From positions 1 to 6,442 of the forward strand of contig DXMX01000013.1 in NCBI GenBank assembly GCA_019413955.1: a stretch of DNA of 6,442 bases, in the 5' to 3' direction. Below the pieces are notes generated by a model that worked only from the letters and a program-made list of their open reading frames with translations, had not been told where the DNA came from and ran no database searches. This document shows positions 5,827 through 6,442 of this stretch, piece after piece. The translations under genes were made by a program, and so were the position numbers. Positions within the stretch are counted from its first letter, which is position 1; each line of letters opens with the position of its first letter. The stretch is from Collinsella sp. Lineage in GTDB: Bacteria > Actinomycetota > Coriobacteriia > Coriobacteriales > Coriobacteriaceae.

Positions 5827-6442
5827 GCAAGCACTCCTCCCCTGCGCTTACCATGCGCGATGCGCTCTACGAGGCTCCCGGCCCCAAGATGCGCGCCAAG
5901 ATTCGCATCGGCACCGCCATCTCGCTTGTTGCCGTGGCCGCACTCGCCGTCCTGGTACTGCAGCGCTTTTATGTGACCGGTCAGCTTTCGGTCCACTATT
6001 GGTATTTCTTTACGCACCTCACCACCTGGAAGTTCCTGCTTGCCGGCTTTGAGGGCACCGTTAAAGTCGCACTCACCGCTGGCGCCATCGCGCTGGTACT
6101 GGGCTTAGCCCTTATGCTCGGCCGCACCAGCGACATTAAGCCGCTGCAGTTGGTCTGCCGCGTGCTCACCGATTTCTTCCGCGGCGTACCGAGCCTGCTG
6201 TTCATCTATTTCTTCTTTTTGGTGCTGCCCCAGTACAAAATCGCGCTGCCGTCGTTTTGGATGCTCACGCTCCCCGTCGCGCTCGCCGCAGCCGGCGTAC
6301 TTGCCGAGATTTTCCGCGCCGGCGTCAATGCCGTGCCGCGCGGTCAGGTCGAGGCAGCCCAGGCGCTCGGTCTCTCCAAGGCCAAAATCACCTTTAAAAT
6401 CGTGTTGCCGCAGGCTATTCGGTTTATCATTCCGTCCTTGAT
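5823..6442 (+). CDS. Amino-acid ABC transporter permease 2 (GluD-like), partial
   Basis: Translation from the ATG at 5823, read directly, gives 206 codons before the right edge; the C-terminus is missing. The start shares ATGA with the stop of permease 1 and has GAGG (5811-5814) eight bases upstream. The N-terminal LYEAPGPKMRAK (15-26) matches the YDAPGP-type cytoplasmic leader that marks GluD-type permeases, and the protein is longer than permease 1 at the N-terminus. Hydrophobic helices lie near 30-48, 78-99, 122-136 and 146-163. The EAA loop is present: VEAAQALGLSKAKITFKIVLPQAIR at 176-200, with E177 and G183. FFRGVPSLLFIYFFF (118-132) corresponds to FRNIPGIALL in permease 1, so the two are distant paralogues forming a heterodimer. 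Perhaps 50-70 residues are missing, judged from GluD length. Confidence 0.92.
   Translation, partial: MSKHSSPALTMRDALYEAPGPKMRAKIRIGTAISLVAVAALAVLVLQRFYVTGQLSVHYWYFFTHLTTWKFLLAGFEGTVKVALTAGAIALVLGLALMLGRTSDIKPLQLVCRVLTDFFRGVPSLLFIYFFFLVLPQYKIALPSFWMLTLPVALAAAGVLAEIFRAGVNAVPRGQVEAAQALGLSKAKITFKIVLPQAIRFIIPSL

Overview
The window looks like chromosomal DNA from a high-GC gut actinobacterium of the Coriobacteriia, most likely Collinsella or a close relative. The grounds are the GC-rich codon use, the Tat-type lipoprotein signal on a solute-binding protein, the actinobacterial GluB/GluC/GluD-like transporter layout, and a CmpB-like membrane protein paired with a small HD-domain protein. This assignment is inference; no rRNA or tRNA marker is present.

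Layout. (1) Positions 1-1531, minus strand: a two-gene unit made of an HD-domain metal-dependent phosphohydrolase-like protein (995-1531) followed, three bases after its stop, by a CmpB/PF06541 membrane protein with a GTG start that runs off the left edge (1-991). (2) Positions 1532-1759: a divergent intergenic region with two palindromes. (3) Positions 1760-3541, plus strand: a full-length thiamine-diphosphate enzyme of the 1-deoxy-D-xylulose-5-phosphate synthase (DXS) family. It keeps the cofactor and catalytic residues but has lost the residues that hold the acceptor phosphate and carboxylate in true DXS. An intrinsic terminator follows at once. (4) Positions 3595-3813: three evenly spaced inverted repeats built from six alternating copies of a roughly 22-base half-site with an invariant 10-base core. 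No gene explains this array. (5) Positions 3814-4032: promoter and leader of the next operon. (6) Positions 4033-6442, plus strand: a polar amino-acid ABC importer operon with a binding lipoprotein, an attenuator-like hairpin, permease 1, and permease 2 (cut by the right edge; 4-base overlap with permease 1).

How the genes work together. The three transporter genes encode one importer: the lipoprotein captures an amino acid outside the membrane and passes it to the permease pair. The ATPase subunit is not in the window and is probably just downstream. The hairpin between the binding-protein gene and the first permease would give more binding protein than membrane subunits. The DXS-like gene stands alone between a divergent promoter region and its own terminator, so it appears to be monocistronic. 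The HD and CmpB genes are probably translationally coupled; their biochemical role is unknown.

The most unusual items are the triple inverted-repeat array and the DXS-like enzyme with a rebuilt acceptor site.
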